This document shows positions 7,702 through 17,347 of a stretch of DNA of 64,000 nt, piece by piece. The notes under the pieces were generated by a model, which was given only the letters and a program-made list of their open reading frames with translations, was not told where the DNA came from and did no database searches. How positions within the stretch are numbered: position 1 is the first letter of the stretch; each line of letters begins with the position of its first letter. Location of the stretch: positions 676,001 through 740,000 of the forward strand of contig NZ_NPDS01000002.1 of assembly GCF_002811925.1 (NCBI RefSeq), in the 5' to 3' direction. The position numbers and the translations under genes were made by a program. The stretch is from Leptospira barantonii. Its GTDB lineage: Bacteria; Spirochaetota; Leptospiria; Leptospirales; Leptospiraceae.

Positions 7702-8048
7702 ACTAAATTTACAAATGAATAAGTTGCAAATGAAGATATAAACATTCTATAATGTGTTTTGTTTTTAAATTTCCGTATGATTAATGTTTAAAATTATTTT
7801 TTGATTATCAATTTATATTTTAGCACCTAACAATTCTTCAAAAAGTTCCCACTCATTAATTTTTTTCCAGAATAAACCGCATTAGATAAGTAACCAATTA
7901 CTTGAAGTTTCATTTCGCTTAACGTTTCTTTTTAAAAAGTTTTTTACGAAAATACAAATAAAATTGTCTTCGAGGGATAGGTTAAATTTGATGCCACTGA
8001 GACACACTTTTGCCTAGAGGGGCCGGAGTTGGGGTATCTTGGGCAGAA
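7702..8048. other. AT-rich intergenic region
   Basis: No convincing gene. On the minus strand at about 7813-7881 a short stretch reads as a plausible protein C-terminus (INEWELFEELLGAKI), preceded by a run of seven A where a frameshift would join it to an upstream ATG; it may be a gene remnant. The rest is AT-rich and should contain the promoter of the exported-protein operon. Confidence 0.4.
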
Positions 8049-8924
8049 ATGTATAAAATTTTGGTAATTGCACTGTTTTTTCTCGGTTCGGTCATTTGGG
8101 CAGAAGAAATCCGGGTTGGAGATGAAGTATTTTTCGGAGTAATTATTTCTCAGACTTCCGAAGAGGTTATATTCCTTTGGAAAGGTCAGAAGTATTCATT
8201 TCCCCGGGAATCCGTAGAATCGATTAAAAGCGACTCTAAAGATGTGGATCGATCTTTTGCGGTAATTTCCGCTTCCGTGCAGGGAGGGACATTGATCCGT
8301 GGGTATATCGTTGAAAACAAAAACGATATTATCGTGATTCAAACCGATTTGGGCTTAATCAGGTTATCCCAAAGTAAAATTTTAAAACTCGAAGGGATTA
8401 GAGACCCCGACTTTTCTCCAAATCCAAAGTACCTTATAAGTAATCGTGCGAAATTAAATTATTTAACGATTAGTATCGGTCCCGCTGCCTTTCTCAGTTC
8501 AAATCAATCACTGCAACGCAACTTTGGATTTTTAAGAATCCAGTTTGATCCGGGGATTCTTAATTTTGATCGATACGGTAAATTTGGTCTTACTCTTGAG
8601 GGACTTTCTTCACAAAATAAAAAAGGGGAGGGAGTTCAATTTGACGCTTACTTAGCCCACCTTTCATATTCTTACTATTTTCGAGAAGGAAGACAATTGC
8701 AACCGTTCGCGCGGCTGAGAGCTGGTGGAGGTGTATTATTGCTTAAAGACACGGAAGAATCCATTTCTCCATACGTCTATAGCGGTTCTCTAACACTCGG
8801 AATCCGTGCGATGATTACGGATCAATTTTATTTCGATACAGGTTATTCTGTTGGAAGCATATCTGGAAGAACTAAGGGAGTCGCATATCAAGAAGTTTCC
8901 TTAGGAACGGGGATTCGATTATGA
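8049..8924 (+). CDS. Exported beta-rich protein, possible outer-membrane barrel
   Basis: 291 aa from ATG 8049, chosen because it begins a clear signal peptide (MYKILVIALFFLGSVIWAEE); the frame is open to a TTG at 8010. After cleavage near WA-EE the N-terminal ~110 residues form small beta strands (GDEVFFGVIISQTSEEVIFL, later GYIVENKNDIIVIQTD), like SH3/Sm-type repeats seen in leptospiral exported proteins. The C-terminal ~170 residues alternate polar and hydrophobic residues and end in an aromatic/Gly-rich strand pattern (YQEVSLGTGIRL), which suggests a beta-barrel. It is the first gene of a six-gene operon and overlaps the next gene by 4 bases. Function unknown. Confidence 0.7.
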   Translation: MYKILVIALFFLGSVIWAEEIRVGDEVFFGVIISQTSEEVIFLWKGQKYSFPRESVESIKSDSKDVDRSFAVISASVQGGTLIRGYIVENKNDIIVIQTDLGLIRLSQSKILKLEGIRDPDFSPNPKYLISNRAKLNYLTISIGPAAFLSSNQSLQRNFGFLRIQFDPGILNFDRYGKFGLTLEGLSSQNKKGEGVQFDAYLAHLSYSYYFREGRQLQPFARLRAGGGVLLLKDTEESISPYVYSGSLTLGIRAMITDQFYFDTGYSVGSISGRTKGVAYQEVSLGTGIRL

Positions 8925-10234
8925 AAATTCGAATCATGCTCTTTACAATTGTTTTTAATTTAATACAATGTGTCGCAAATCCTATCGAAGAAAACCAAAA
9001 GAATAATGAATCCAAAGCGATTTGGTTTCGAATGGCAGAGCGAAATGGAGACACTGCCCGAATCGAGTGGCTTTGCAGTGAAGAATCGAAATCGAGAATA
9101 TTACTCCTTGGAAAAACCTTTGGCCTGATTGAAGTTCCATTCAAATCTAAATTTCATACTGTAACTCTGACTTCGGTAAGCACTGGGGATAAGTTTCTTG
9201 TAAGCTGTGGTGGGAATTCAGACTACACGAAAAATTCTCTAATTGGGACTATCGAAGAGCCAGCACAGAAAATCGTTTACCATATCGGAGGATTTGGAGA
9301 TCAATTATCTCCGATTGCACAGGTAGATGCTTTTATTCCATCTCAAAATACTTGGATTGCGAATATTACTTCTGTACCAACCCCTCGACACTCTTCGGTA
9401 GTTTTAAGTCATCTTGGAAAAATTATCGTTTTTGGCGGTAGATCAGTAACCACGACAACAAGTATCGTAGAATCATACGATCCAAGGTCAAACCAATGGA
9501 CGAGACTTACAGATATGCCCGTGCCGCTTCAAGGTCATACTGGCGTTTCATTGAACGGTTATGTTTTCCTATTCGGAGGATCTACGACGCCTGATATGAC
9601 CACAGGGACTCTCCCTCCATTTTCGATTTATCGATTTGATCCTTCGATCGGATTGGGTTCTTGGACAACGATTACAATCGCTACACCGCTCTTGGATAGA
9701 ATAAATGCGTCCTCTTGTGTTTTAGGTGGAAGCATTTTACTTTCAGGCGGAAGGAATCCAGCGAATGGAACTATGTCTGTAACTCAAGACAGTTATAGTG
9801 CAGGATTAAATACGACAACGTTAAGAGATGAAGCTGATTTATTGATCGGTCGATTTGGACAAGGAGTCGCTTGTTCAGACGATTTCAAACTCAATCCAAA
9901 GCGGTCTCTTGCTATTTTTATTGGAGGCTCTTCGCAAACTGATTTATTGCAACCTCCTAACGCAATCAATCCTTTGTCCTCCGTTGAAATATTCGATCCA
10001 GTACCGAATACAATAGCGGCAGGACCAACACTTCCGGTAGCCATATATGCTCCCGGGACCTATTATGATTCGAGTCAGGACTTGGTGTATGTGACTGGTG
10101 GTGCGGTTAACGTAAATGTTCCTTCTTCAGACATTTATGTTTTAAAAAATCCGGGTGGCGCAGGTTCGTCTTGGAGCAAATTGAATTCAACGATGCCTGT
10201 TAGAAGATTCGGTCATGGGGTTGCTGCATACTGA
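8921..10234 (+). CDS. Kelch-repeat lipoprotein
   Basis: 437 aa. The N-terminus MKIRIMLFTIVFNLIQC is a lipoprotein signal with Cys17. A ~100-residue beta domain follows, then at least five kelch repeats recognisable by the double-glycine strand and downstream Tyr/Trp, such as KIIVFGGRSV...VESYDPRSNQW, YVFLFGGST...IYRFDP, SILLSGGRN and LVYVTGGAV...IYVLKN. These should fold as a beta-propeller on the cell surface or in the periplasm. The ATG lies in the last codons of the preceding gene, showing translational coupling. Binding partner unknown. Confidence 0.8.
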   Translation: MKIRIMLFTIVFNLIQCVANPIEENQKNNESKAIWFRMAERNGDTARIEWLCSEESKSRILLLGKTFGLIEVPFKSKFHTVTLTSVSTGDKFLVSCGGNSDYTKNSLIGTIEEPAQKIVYHIGGFGDQLSPIAQVDAFIPSQNTWIANITSVPTPRHSSVVLSHLGKIIVFGGRSVTTTTSIVESYDPRSNQWTRLTDMPVPLQGHTGVSLNGYVFLFGGSTTPDMTTGTLPPFSIYRFDPSIGLGSWTTITIATPLLDRINASSCVLGGSILLSGGRNPANGTMSVTQDSYSAGLNTTTLRDEADLLIGRFGQGVACSDDFKLNPKRSLAIFIGGSSQTDLLQPPNAINPLSSVEIFDPVPNTIAAGPTLPVAIYAPGTYYDSSQDLVYVTGGAVNVNVPSSDIYVLKNPGGAGSSWSKLNSTMPVRRFGHGVAAY

Positions 10235-10235
10235 T

Positions 10236-10667
10236 ATGAAAACTCAGAATTTTATTTTTCTTTTTATTTCCCTCATTTCAGCACACATATTATACGCGGA
10301 CGTTATCGATTGGACTTCGAATGAATCCGAAATTCAACCAAAGAAATATTCGAAATATTTAAAGTATGAACAAAATGGTGACTCTCAAAATGAGAAAAAG
10401 GTCTATCGTTCTGCGCTTAAAGATTACCAAAAAGCAGATGCAGGTTATTTAATCAATGACGACCTAAAAGATAAAATCACAGAACTCAAAAAAAAGAAGA
10501 TCAATAGAAAGTTCCCGTCAGATCCGATGATTTCCTCTCCTTCAGAAGACACAACCGAAGAGAATCAGGAAAAGCCGATACCAGACATTTGGATAATGTC
10601 TGCGGCTGTTCTTGTCTCTACTTGGTTTTTGTTTCTGAAATTAATTTCTAAAATCAAGGTTAGATAG
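10236..10667 (+). CDS. Small membrane-anchored exported protein
   Basis: 143 aa from ATG 10236, one base after the stop of the kelch gene. It has an N-terminal signal sequence (MKTQNFIFLFISLISAHILYA), a charged Lys/Glu-rich middle that could be a single TPR-like helix pair (YRSALKDYQKADAGYL), an acidic Pro/Ser linker, and one C-terminal membrane helix (IWIMSAAVLVSTWFLFLKLI) with a basic tail. It would sit in the inner membrane facing the periplasm. No family recognised; the operon context suggests it helps the flanking lipoproteins. Confidence 0.65.
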   Translation: MKTQNFIFLFISLISAHILYADVIDWTSNESEIQPKKYSKYLKYEQNGDSQNEKKVYRSALKDYQKADAGYLINDDLKDKITELKKKKINRKFPSDPMISSPSEDTTEENQEKPIPDIWIMSAAVLVSTWFLFLKLISKIKVR

Positions 10668-10669
10668 TG

Positions 10670-13315
10670 ATGATTAAAAAGGTATTATTAGGACTAATTG
10701 TTTTCTTTGTCGTATCCGGTTGCGGTTCCCAAGGGAAATCAGGAGCTGATTTTAAGAATTTAGCAATGTTGGGTTCTTTCGATCGGCAAAGTGGTGTAGT
10801 TCAGTCGGGTTCCGATAACGAAACAAACGGCACGCCCTTAGATTTTATCGATGGAATCGGCGGAAATAATGGCGGCATTATCAAACCACAACAAGGAAAG
10901 GCGTTGTTCCGATTAAAATTATCTTCCGACGAAGAGCAACCTTTCAATGCTCCACAAGGTATAAAAACCGAATTGAGGCTGAATCAAGTTGGAAATCGTA
11001 TTTCTATGATCGGACTCGGAACGGTAAGCGACGTTCAGTGGATTCAATTATTCATTAGCGAAATCAATGTCGTATCGAGTAATAAAAATAATTCTAAAAA
11101 GATTCAAACTCCGAAACCTGTTTATATTCGTGTGGCGGACGGACGAGTATTTGGAATGCCATTTATTGGACTTCGAGCGGGCGATTATACAAGTCTAAAA
11201 GTGGATTTCAAATCACAGGGTTATATCAATATCAATAATAGAATCTATAATATAGATATTGATTCACCTTCCATAGTTTCAAATACACCTTTCACTGTTC
11301 GAAATGGGAGAATTATTAACCTTCGCTTTTATGATAGTCCTACAGGCGGAGCGGTAGTATTACCAAATCCGAAAAACATAGCTTTTGAAGTTAAGTTTAA
11401 CAAAACCAACGTTGACAATAGAAACGTTCGACTTTCTTTAAATGGATTTCAGGTTTCGCAAACAGAAACGGACGTTTTGAAAAGTGGAACTATAAAAATC
11501 AATTCAGTAAAAATCGTTTATACAAACGGTACTACTATTCCGGTAAATTCTTCGACTTCTTCTTTTGAACTCTCTTCCTTAACTAACGGAGATGTAGCAT
11601 TAGTTTCATCAAAGAGCGTGAATTCAGGAAGCATCAAAGAAATTCAGGTATTGCTGTCTTCGGATGCAATCGCAAATTACGGTTATGAAAGTATTGTTAA
11701 TAATAGTATCACTGATCTTAATCGGATTTCAATTCCGGTTTCGTCCAATTTAGTCGGCGATAAAATATACGAATATTATTTAGAAATCTCACCGTTAGAC
11801 TCATTCGTTTCGAGTTCGGATTACAGACCTGTTTTTCGACATTTTGGAGGAGCTGAATTCGAACCGGATATCTATAATCGAATTTCAGAAATCGCAGGTC
11901 GCGAGATGAACCTCGCACTGAAAAAAAGCGCACAAGTAGTTATTGGAAGAGAAGACCTTCAAAATACAACGATTGCTTATGTTGGATCAGGTATTCACCA
12001 ACTTGTGACAATCGGTAGAATTGCTGTTCAGAAATCGATACTAAATCCTAAAAGTCTGGCTTCGATCAATTACCTTTCACCCGGAGGGTCAGTTGGAAGT
12101 CTTACTGTAGAAAGTTATGGAATGCCAAAGTTTGAACCTGGCATTGATTTTATTTATTTTTTGAACCAGAATGATTCTCAAGCAGAATCTTTCTTAGCTC
12201 ACGGAGTTTTCTCCAAGATTCCTTTAATAAATCGAACGGACTCGCCCGCGTATGATAAGAAATTATCACGGAATACGCTTCAATTACGACCTGTTTCCGG
12301 ACAGTACGATTTTGCCAAGAGTTACAAGAAAGAATGGATTGGCGGAGTTAACAATGTTTTAGGAAATTTTGATGCAAGTCGATCTGGAGCGAATCTTTCA
12401 ACCGAGTATTACGACAAACCTATCGATTTACTTGTGAACTCGGATGTTTCTGATTGTTCGAAGGCCGATATTTCCGATCTTGCATTATCTGGGAATGTTA
12501 TTTACCTTTTGAAAGAACCCGATTGGATTTGTACTTCTAAAACTTGTTCGTATCGTTGGCAATGCGGAACAGATGAAAATTCGATAGTTCGATCTGATAT
12601 ATTTATTTCAGAGAATTATAATATTCTTCAGGACAACGAAGTTCCAGTTTCTAAAGCTGTTTACAATTTAACTGGAGTGGGGGAGTGCATTTTAGGTTCG
12701 ACAGGTTGTAGCTCTTCTACTTTTGATCCGAATAGTGTAACGACACCATTCTTGGATCTAAACAAAAAAACTGAGCTTAGAAACTTTCAAGTTAACTTGT
12801 TAAGGAGTAGATACGGTTCTCCATTAATTGTTGATCAAAACGCTATCAGTAAAGCCCAAGAGTTTAAAGATAAAGCTTCTTCTTATTGTAATCCTTCTCC
12901 GTGCGTTTATCCCGAACAAGAAACGGATATTCGCTTTAAGCCTCAAGCCGAGGAAACTCAGTATTATAACGATTATCTCGTTTACCTTGAATCGGAAGGA
13001 ATTGCGGGATCGGAAAAATATTTCCAATTTACAAAGGAAATGCAAGAAATCTACAAACGAATTACGAAAAATGTTGGGGCTAAAGCCGAGATTTATATGA
13101 TTCAAGCAATTGAAAATACGAATTCAAAGTTATCTTCGATGCCTTCGGAATATATTCGCGAAAATACAAAACTTCTCTTCTATCAGATTCAAAAAAGAAA
13201 AGAAGTGTTAGAAGGATCTTCTGAAGAATTGGATACGCGCTTTCGAGAGTTTTTGGAATCGGAAACAAAAGTTTTGATTCAAATCCGAAGAGAACACCTG
13301 AAAAAATTAAATTAA
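10670..13315 (+). CDS. Large lipoprotein of unknown function
   Basis: 881 aa starting MIKKVLLGLIVFFVVSGC, a clear lipobox with Cys18. I prefer the ATG at 10670 over the GTG one codon upstream, which overlaps the previous stop. The N-terminal ~350 residues are beta-rich, look Ig-like, and carry Asn/Ser-rich loops. The middle contains Cys pairs, and the C-terminal ~170 residues are helical and charged, with a coiled-coil-like end (YRITKNVGAKAEIYMIQAI onwards). No enzyme motif is visible. Placement between kelch and SGNH proteins in one operon suggests a cell-surface assembly. Family not recognised. Confidence 0.7.
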   Translation: MIKKVLLGLIVFFVVSGCGSQGKSGADFKNLAMLGSFDRQSGVVQSGSDNETNGTPLDFIDGIGGNNGGIIKPQQGKALFRLKLSSDEEQPFNAPQGIKTELRLNQVGNRISMIGLGTVSDVQWIQLFISEINVVSSNKNNSKKIQTPKPVYIRVADGRVFGMPFIGLRAGDYTSLKVDFKSQGYININNRIYNIDIDSPSIVSNTPFTVRNGRIINLRFYDSPTGGAVVLPNPKNIAFEVKFNKTNVDNRNVRLSLNGFQVSQTETDVLKSGTIKINSVKIVYTNGTTIPVNSSTSSFELSSLTNGDVALVSSKSVNSGSIKEIQVLLSSDAIANYGYESIVNNSITDLNRISIPVSSNLVGDKIYEYYLEISPLDSFVSSSDYRPVFRHFGGAEFEPDIYNRISEIAGREMNLALKKSAQVVIGREDLQNTTIAYVGSGIHQLVTIGRIAVQKSILNPKSLASINYLSPGGSVGSLTVESYGMPKFEPGIDFIYFLNQNDSQAESFLAHGVFSKIPLINRTDSPAYDKKLSRNTLQLRPVSGQYDFAKSYKKEWIGGVNNVLGNFDASRSGANLSTEYYDKPIDLLVNSDVSDCSKADISDLALSGNVIYLLKEPDWICTSKTCSYRWQCGTDENSIVRSDIFISENYNILQDNEVPVSKAVYNLTGVGECILGSTGCSSSTFDPNSVTTPFLDLNKKTELRNFQVNLLRSRYGSPLIVDQNAISKAQEFKDKASSYCNPSPCVYPEQETDIRFKPQAEETQYYNDYLVYLESEGIAGSEKYFQFTKEMQEIYKRITKNVGAKAEIYMIQAIENTNSKLSSMPSEYIRENTKLLFYQIQKRKEVLEGSSEELDTRFREFLESETKVLIQIRREHLKKLN

Positions 13316-13330
13316 AAATTGAAGGAAACA

Positions 13331-14827
13331 ATGAAATCATATTTAAAAATTCTTTTTATTACTGTTTGCTTGTTGCCTGTTACCATATTAAATGCAACAC
13401 CACCTTTTTTTCCTCCAAACGCGTTCTTCGAAATGTTTTCAACCTCTCCCCATTTTAATTTAGAAGGAAACAATACTATTAGGTTTCCAATTCATTGTAC
13501 CGGATACCTTGCGAATGGCGGAGCTTCATTTACATTATTTGGTGATAGCCGACTTTATTTTTTTACAGGTACGTCTGGATTTGGTGGAACCCTCGGAGGG
13601 CCTCAAGAACAAAGGGCAAATAATATAATTGATGCAAGACTTCAAGCAGACAATGATTTAACGGATTTCGTATTAGATAGGGATGAAAATAATCCAGTTA
13701 ATAAAGGCGGAAAAGTATATCAGCAGAGTTATCCAGGTAAAACCGCAAAAGAAATGGTTGGTTTATTGAAGTATTGTAATGAAATAAATTATCTTACAAC
13801 TTGGCGATCGATTGGACCAACTTTTATCCATGCTGGTGGAAACGATATAATTGGGGGAATGCGACAGCTTTTTAAATTGGAAGGTCAGGCCAAATTGTAT
13901 ATGTGGCTTATTGCTTTGGTTACGAACCCATTCGGCTTCATTTCGGATCTAATCAATGGAAGAACGAATAATTATACTGAGCTTTGGTGGGTTTGGCAGT
14001 CAGAATTGCTTGTTGAAGACTCAGTATTGTCTACTTCAACGTTAACATATCAAGTAGTTCGCGATAACGGAAGGCCCGTTGTCGTGAGTATTCCTGCTAT
14101 TGCTTGGGCTACCGATGGGTTGCTCGAACAACCTGATCAAATACTTGATGGGAAACGCATGTTGAGGATGGCTTATATATTTACGGCATTTGCTGGAAGA
14201 TTGGCCGCGAAATTGGGTCAGGATTTTGGAATCTACATGTTAGGTGATAATCCATTAATTTCGATTGAAGATTCTTTTCCTCTTTCTTTTGATCCTGCAA
14301 ATTACAATTTAGCGTCGTTCGATGCGGTTCATTTCTCCGTAATTGGACAAAAACGTTGGGGATCTCACATCGCTAAAGTTATGGCGATAAAAAATATTCT
14401 TTCAATGAATGAAGCGATTCGTGGAACATTAGAAATCGGAAAGCGAATTGATGCTAAAGCGATCGCGAATGGCGTTGATCAATTTGAAGCTTTTTCGATA
14501 GAGCCTACAATGATTGGAACTACGGGAGCATATAAGGAATTTGTGCGTTATGTGGCTTGGCCTTTCTTTCCTTATCTTGTTAGAGTGTATGCACGAAATA
14601 ACGGGGATGCTTATTGGGTTCCTGATAAATTTTTGAATTTATATCAATCTGTAGGGGAAACAAACTCGTCTTTAGGATATCCAACATCTGATCCATACTG
14701 GCACGGTCCGTTTATGTTGGATATGCGCCAGAACTTTGAGAACGGTTGTATGAATATTGGTCTTGCAAATTCTCCATTGTCTTATCCACAAATTTATTCT
14801 CAAGAGGTATGTGATGCGAATCCATAA
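13331..14827 (+). CDS. Secreted SGNH/GDSL-type hydrolase with LGFP repeat
   Basis: 498 aa from ATG 13331, preceded by AAGGAAACA. A signal peptide ends near ILNA. The SGNH triad motifs are in the right order: Gly-Asp-Ser at 71-73 (FTLFGDSRLYFF), Gly-Gly-Asn-Asp at 169-172 (FIHAGGNDIIGG) and Asp331-x-x-His334 (FDAVHFSVIGQ). It probably removes acetyl or other ester groups from a periplasmic or surface glycan or lipid. The C-terminus has an LGFP-like repeat (SSLGYPTSD followed by an aromatic/Gly stretch), a module found in cell-wall-associated esterases. It overlaps the next gene by 14 bases. Confidence 0.8.
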   Translation: MKSYLKILFITVCLLPVTILNATPPFFPPNAFFEMFSTSPHFNLEGNNTIRFPIHCTGYLANGGASFTLFGDSRLYFFTGTSGFGGTLGGPQEQRANNIIDARLQADNDLTDFVLDRDENNPVNKGGKVYQQSYPGKTAKEMVGLLKYCNEINYLTTWRSIGPTFIHAGGNDIIGGMRQLFKLEGQAKLYMWLIALVTNPFGFISDLINGRTNNYTELWWVWQSELLVEDSVLSTSTLTYQVVRDNGRPVVVSIPAIAWATDGLLEQPDQILDGKRMLRMAYIFTAFAGRLAAKLGQDFGIYMLGDNPLISIEDSFPLSFDPANYNLASFDAVHFSVIGQKRWGSHIAKVMAIKNILSMNEAIRGTLEIGKRIDAKAIANGVDQFEAFSIEPTMIGTTGAYKEFVRYVAWPFFPYLVRVYARNNGDAYWVPDKFLNLYQSVGETNSSLGYPTSDPYWHGPFMLDMRQNFENGCMNIGLANSPLSYPQIYSQEVCDANP

Positions 14828-15314
14828 TGTTAAACTTATTGTTCTATTTCTTTCAATTGGTTTTTGCTTAGTGTGTAAACCTAAAAGTGATAGCGGAATC
14901 GATTCTAATCTTTGGCCATTGATTCAAAATTCGATTGACAATCAACAGAAATGTCAGTTGCCGAATGCTGTTATGAATTCAAGCAGTGTGAATTGTTTTC
15001 AGCAATCTTCTGTTTCAATCTTATACAACTTAAATACATCCAGTTTAATTCCAGTTGGTACGACTACTATTTCGGCCGGAGCTAAATTACAGTGCAAATG
15101 TCCTTCAGGGAGCATTAATTCAAACGTTTGGTATATAGAGTCAGATTCTACGAAGCAACCAGTTTTAATTAAAACTGTTCCCGCAAGTTATTATCCTAAT
15201 GACCCGAAAATATTAGAAGGTTATAATGTTGGAGATACTATCTATTGCGGATTGAATACGACTTTGTGTTCTATAAGTGATTATATTTATCAGAAAATTA
15301 GAATCGTACCTTGA
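14814..15314 (+). CDS. Small lipoprotein
   Basis: 166 aa from ATG 14814, inside the end of the hydrolase gene; the frame is open further upstream, but this start gives a lipoprotein signal (MRIHNVKLIVLFLSIGFC) with the likely modified Cys at 21 (LVCKPKSD). The mature part is beta-rich, with Cys pairs (LQCKCPSG and YCGLNTTLC) that could form disulfides. Last gene of the operon that starts at 8049. No family recognised. Confidence 0.65.
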   Translation: MRIHNVKLIVLFLSIGFCLVCKPKSDSGIDSNLWPLIQNSIDNQQKCQLPNAVMNSSSVNCFQQSSVSILYNLNTSSLIPVGTTTISAGAKLQCKCPSGSINSNVWYIESDSTKQPVLIKTVPASYYPNDPKILEGYNVGDTIYCGLNTTLCSISDYIYQKIRIVP

Positions 15315-15790
15315 TGTAGTTCTGGCGAGTTGAATTTTAGAATATTTTTTGTGCTTTTAAATTAACTGTACTATTTTTGAATTCGCTTTCTTTTATACTC
15401 GCTTCGGTCGATACTGTCCTTAAAGTTTCGCAAAATGAGAACCTGAGAAAGCCAGTTCGCTTTATATTTCCTGCATTCTGTCTCGGGATTGATTTAAGAG
15501 AATTGCATTCGATGGATCCTCGTTTTTTTCGATAAGACGACCTTTTGAGCATTTCATTTTTTCTTTTCTTCTAAGGTCGGCGTCATAAAGCATGGTGCTT
15601 TATACCATCCTCATATATATTATATAAGCGATGGTAAAACTGTTTACTCCCATCGCAATTAGACCTTGATGAATTTCGGTCCTCTGCTATCTGTATGAGA
15701 GACCGCATCGTTTGTGAAAATCCTTTGTGGTTTTTATCGTTTTAAGATTTGAAAATATTTTTAATATTTTACTTGGAGATTGGATTCCGT
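15315..15790. other. Intergenic region with hairpin repeat
   Basis: A 71-codon minus-strand ORF (15337-15552) has no ribosome binding site or protein-like character and is not called. The notable content is the structured repeat at 15592-15640. The end of the region carries the start signals of the SH3 lipoprotein. Confidence 0.5.
15592..15640. repeat. Hairpin repeat, copy 1
   Basis: Layout: ATGGTG, then TACCATC, a 20-base AT-rich core, then GATGGTA. TACCATC and GATGGTA are perfect complements, and the first ATGGT can pair with the same TACCAT arm, so two alternative hairpins are possible. A second copy with the same order and spacing lies at 17298-17347, on the other side of the SH3 gene. 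Confidence 0.6.
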
Positions 15791-17074
15791 ATGAAGCTTA
15801 AGTTTGCAGTAAGAATTTTTCTGAACATGGCCGTTGTGCTTTTTTTCGTAATTGATTGTAGAAGTTTTCAAGGTTCAGGTTATACCTATAGCGCGAATTC
15901 TGCGGTTTATTCCAAGCCGGATACGAAGAGCCCGATTGTGTTTGAACTTAAGGGGAATTCGAATTTTGTCATTCTGGAACAAGTTCTCAATCAAGAAAGC
16001 CCCGGTGTTAGTAATTGGTATAAAATTAAAAAGGAAGGGCAGGTCGGATATTTAGAAGAAGCCCGTTATAAAAAGGATTCTAAATCGAAATTGCTGTTTC
16101 TCAAATTGAAGAAGCCGAAATTCGGAATGACGATCGCAACTTCCTTGTTTCTACGTAGCGAACCCAGTCTTTCGGGTGCAATTTTAGAGAAACTTCATAC
16201 GAAGGATATCGTGGAAATTCTGGAAGAAGGAACCAGTGCCGTTCCCGTAAACGGTAAATTGGGTCATTGGGCTAAAGTTAAATCTAAAAACGATAAGGTC
16301 GGATTCGTATTTACCCCGTATCTTTCGATGGGGGACTCGCCGGATAGTTTTTCTTTTGTTGAAGATTCGGAAGCGAATGAAACTGGTTGGGTTTTTCTTA
16401 AAAAAGAACCGAAATTTATTTTTAAAAAGCAAAACGGTAAACTGCAAAGATCTGCAAACGATCAGCTTACAGCGAATCAGTTTTATCTGATACAATCCAG
16501 ATATTTGTCCAAGGACGGAAAGATTTATTTTCATATCGTCAAGCAATCCGCTTCTTTAGCGGACTGGTATGCGGATCTCCAGGTTACTCTTTCGGCTGAT
16601 TGTTATGTACCTGCTGAATCCGTAGAAGTCTCCACTCATTACGCATCTTTGTATGCCAGAGTGAACGAACCGAATCGAAAGAAAATTAAGATTTTCGAAT
16701 TCCTAAGTCAAGAAATCATCGATGATGTTGATCCTGAATTCACGAGTTTCGATTCTTTTACGTTTAAGAAAGTTAAATATCATGTAATGATTACCTCCAA
16801 TAAGTCCGATTACGACGAATGCAAAGGATGCTTTGAAGCCGAACGTTACAATCGTGTTTTTGTTTTCGAAGAGAAAGGGGGTGGGTTTAAGCTGATTTTT
16901 AGCGAAGCCGGTTCGAGGAGAGCTTCTTTTGGCCAATATTCTGGCCGCCCTATAATTACGATCGCAGACAGCCCGCCCGTGGAAGGAGATCAAGATCCGA
17001 GTAAAATTACAAACTACAATTACGGATTCAACGGATCTGAGTTTATATTGAATTCCACAGATGTAGTTCGATAA
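15791..17074 (+). CDS. SH3-domain lipoprotein
   Basis: 427 aa from ATG 15791, chosen because it begins a lipoprotein signal (MKLKFAVRIFLNMAVVLFF..) ending at Cys23 in VIDC. Two bacterial SH3-like domains follow: residues ~27-95 (AVYSKPDTKSPIVFELKG ... WYKIKKEGQVGYL) and ~112-185 (ATSLFLRSEPSLSGAILEKL ... WAKVKSKNDKVGFV). Such domains usually bind peptidoglycan or peptides in the envelope. The C-terminal ~240 residues are unassigned and contain a CKGC pair. The gene stands alone between two copies of a hairpin repeat. Confidence 0.8.
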   Translation: MKLKFAVRIFLNMAVVLFFVIDCRSFQGSGYTYSANSAVYSKPDTKSPIVFELKGNSNFVILEQVLNQESPGVSNWYKIKKEGQVGYLEEARYKKDSKSKLLFLKLKKPKFGMTIATSLFLRSEPSLSGAILEKLHTKDIVEILEEGTSAVPVNGKLGHWAKVKSKNDKVGFVFTPYLSMGDSPDSFSFVEDSEANETGWVFLKKEPKFIFKKQNGKLQRSANDQLTANQFYLIQSRYLSKDGKIYFHIVKQSASLADWYADLQVTLSADCYVPAESVEVSTHYASLYARVNEPNRKKIKIFEFLSQEIIDDVDPEFTSFDSFTFKKVKYHVMITSNKSDYDECKGCFEAERYNRVFVFEEKGGGFKLIFSEAGSRRASFGQYSGRPIITIADSPPVEGDQDPSKITNYNYGFNGSEFILNSTDVVR

Positions 17075-17223
17075 TTCCTTTTGTGATTCTGGTGATGTGT
17101 TCCGAATTTCAAGACTTCCAAAATGATCTGAATTGAAGAGGTTAGTATCTATTCTTTAATTGATCGGAATTATTTCTTATTTGTTTTTCTACTCTAAATT
17201 TTGTTTTGATTGTGTTGACCGAC

Positions 17224-17245
17224 TCGAACACATCAAAGTGTTCGA
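17224..17245 (+). terminator. Possible terminator hairpin
   Basis: TCGAACAC, a 6-base loop, GTGTTCGA, followed by TTTT. Perfect 8-bp stem about 150 bases after the SH3 lipoprotein gene; the T tract is short. Confidence 0.4.
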
Positions 17246-17297
17246 TTTTCGCACTGAGCTTGTTCACAAGTTTCTGAGTTATTTAACGTCGTAATCA

Positions 17298-17347
17298 ATG
17301 GTGTTTTCTACCAACCTCTATATTAAAAATATAGGTGATGGTAAAAA
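17298..17347. repeat. Hairpin repeat, copy 2
   Basis: Same order as copy 1 (ATGGTG, TACCA, CCTC, AT-rich core, GATGGTAAAA), with a longer inner stem (TATATT/AATATA). Core bases differ, but the complementary arms are kept. This pattern of conserved pairing suggests a dispersed structured element rather than chance. Confidence 0.6.

Noticed and set aside
7813..7881. Minus-strand fragment ending INEWELFEELLGAKI
   Set aside because: It reads like a protein C-terminus, but only about 22 codons are open and joining it to an upstream ATG needs a frameshift in a run of seven A.
15337..15552. 71-codon minus-strand ORF between the small lipoprotein and the SH3 lipoprotein
   Set aside because: No ribosome binding site, no domain-like pattern, and it lies in likely 3' and promoter DNA.
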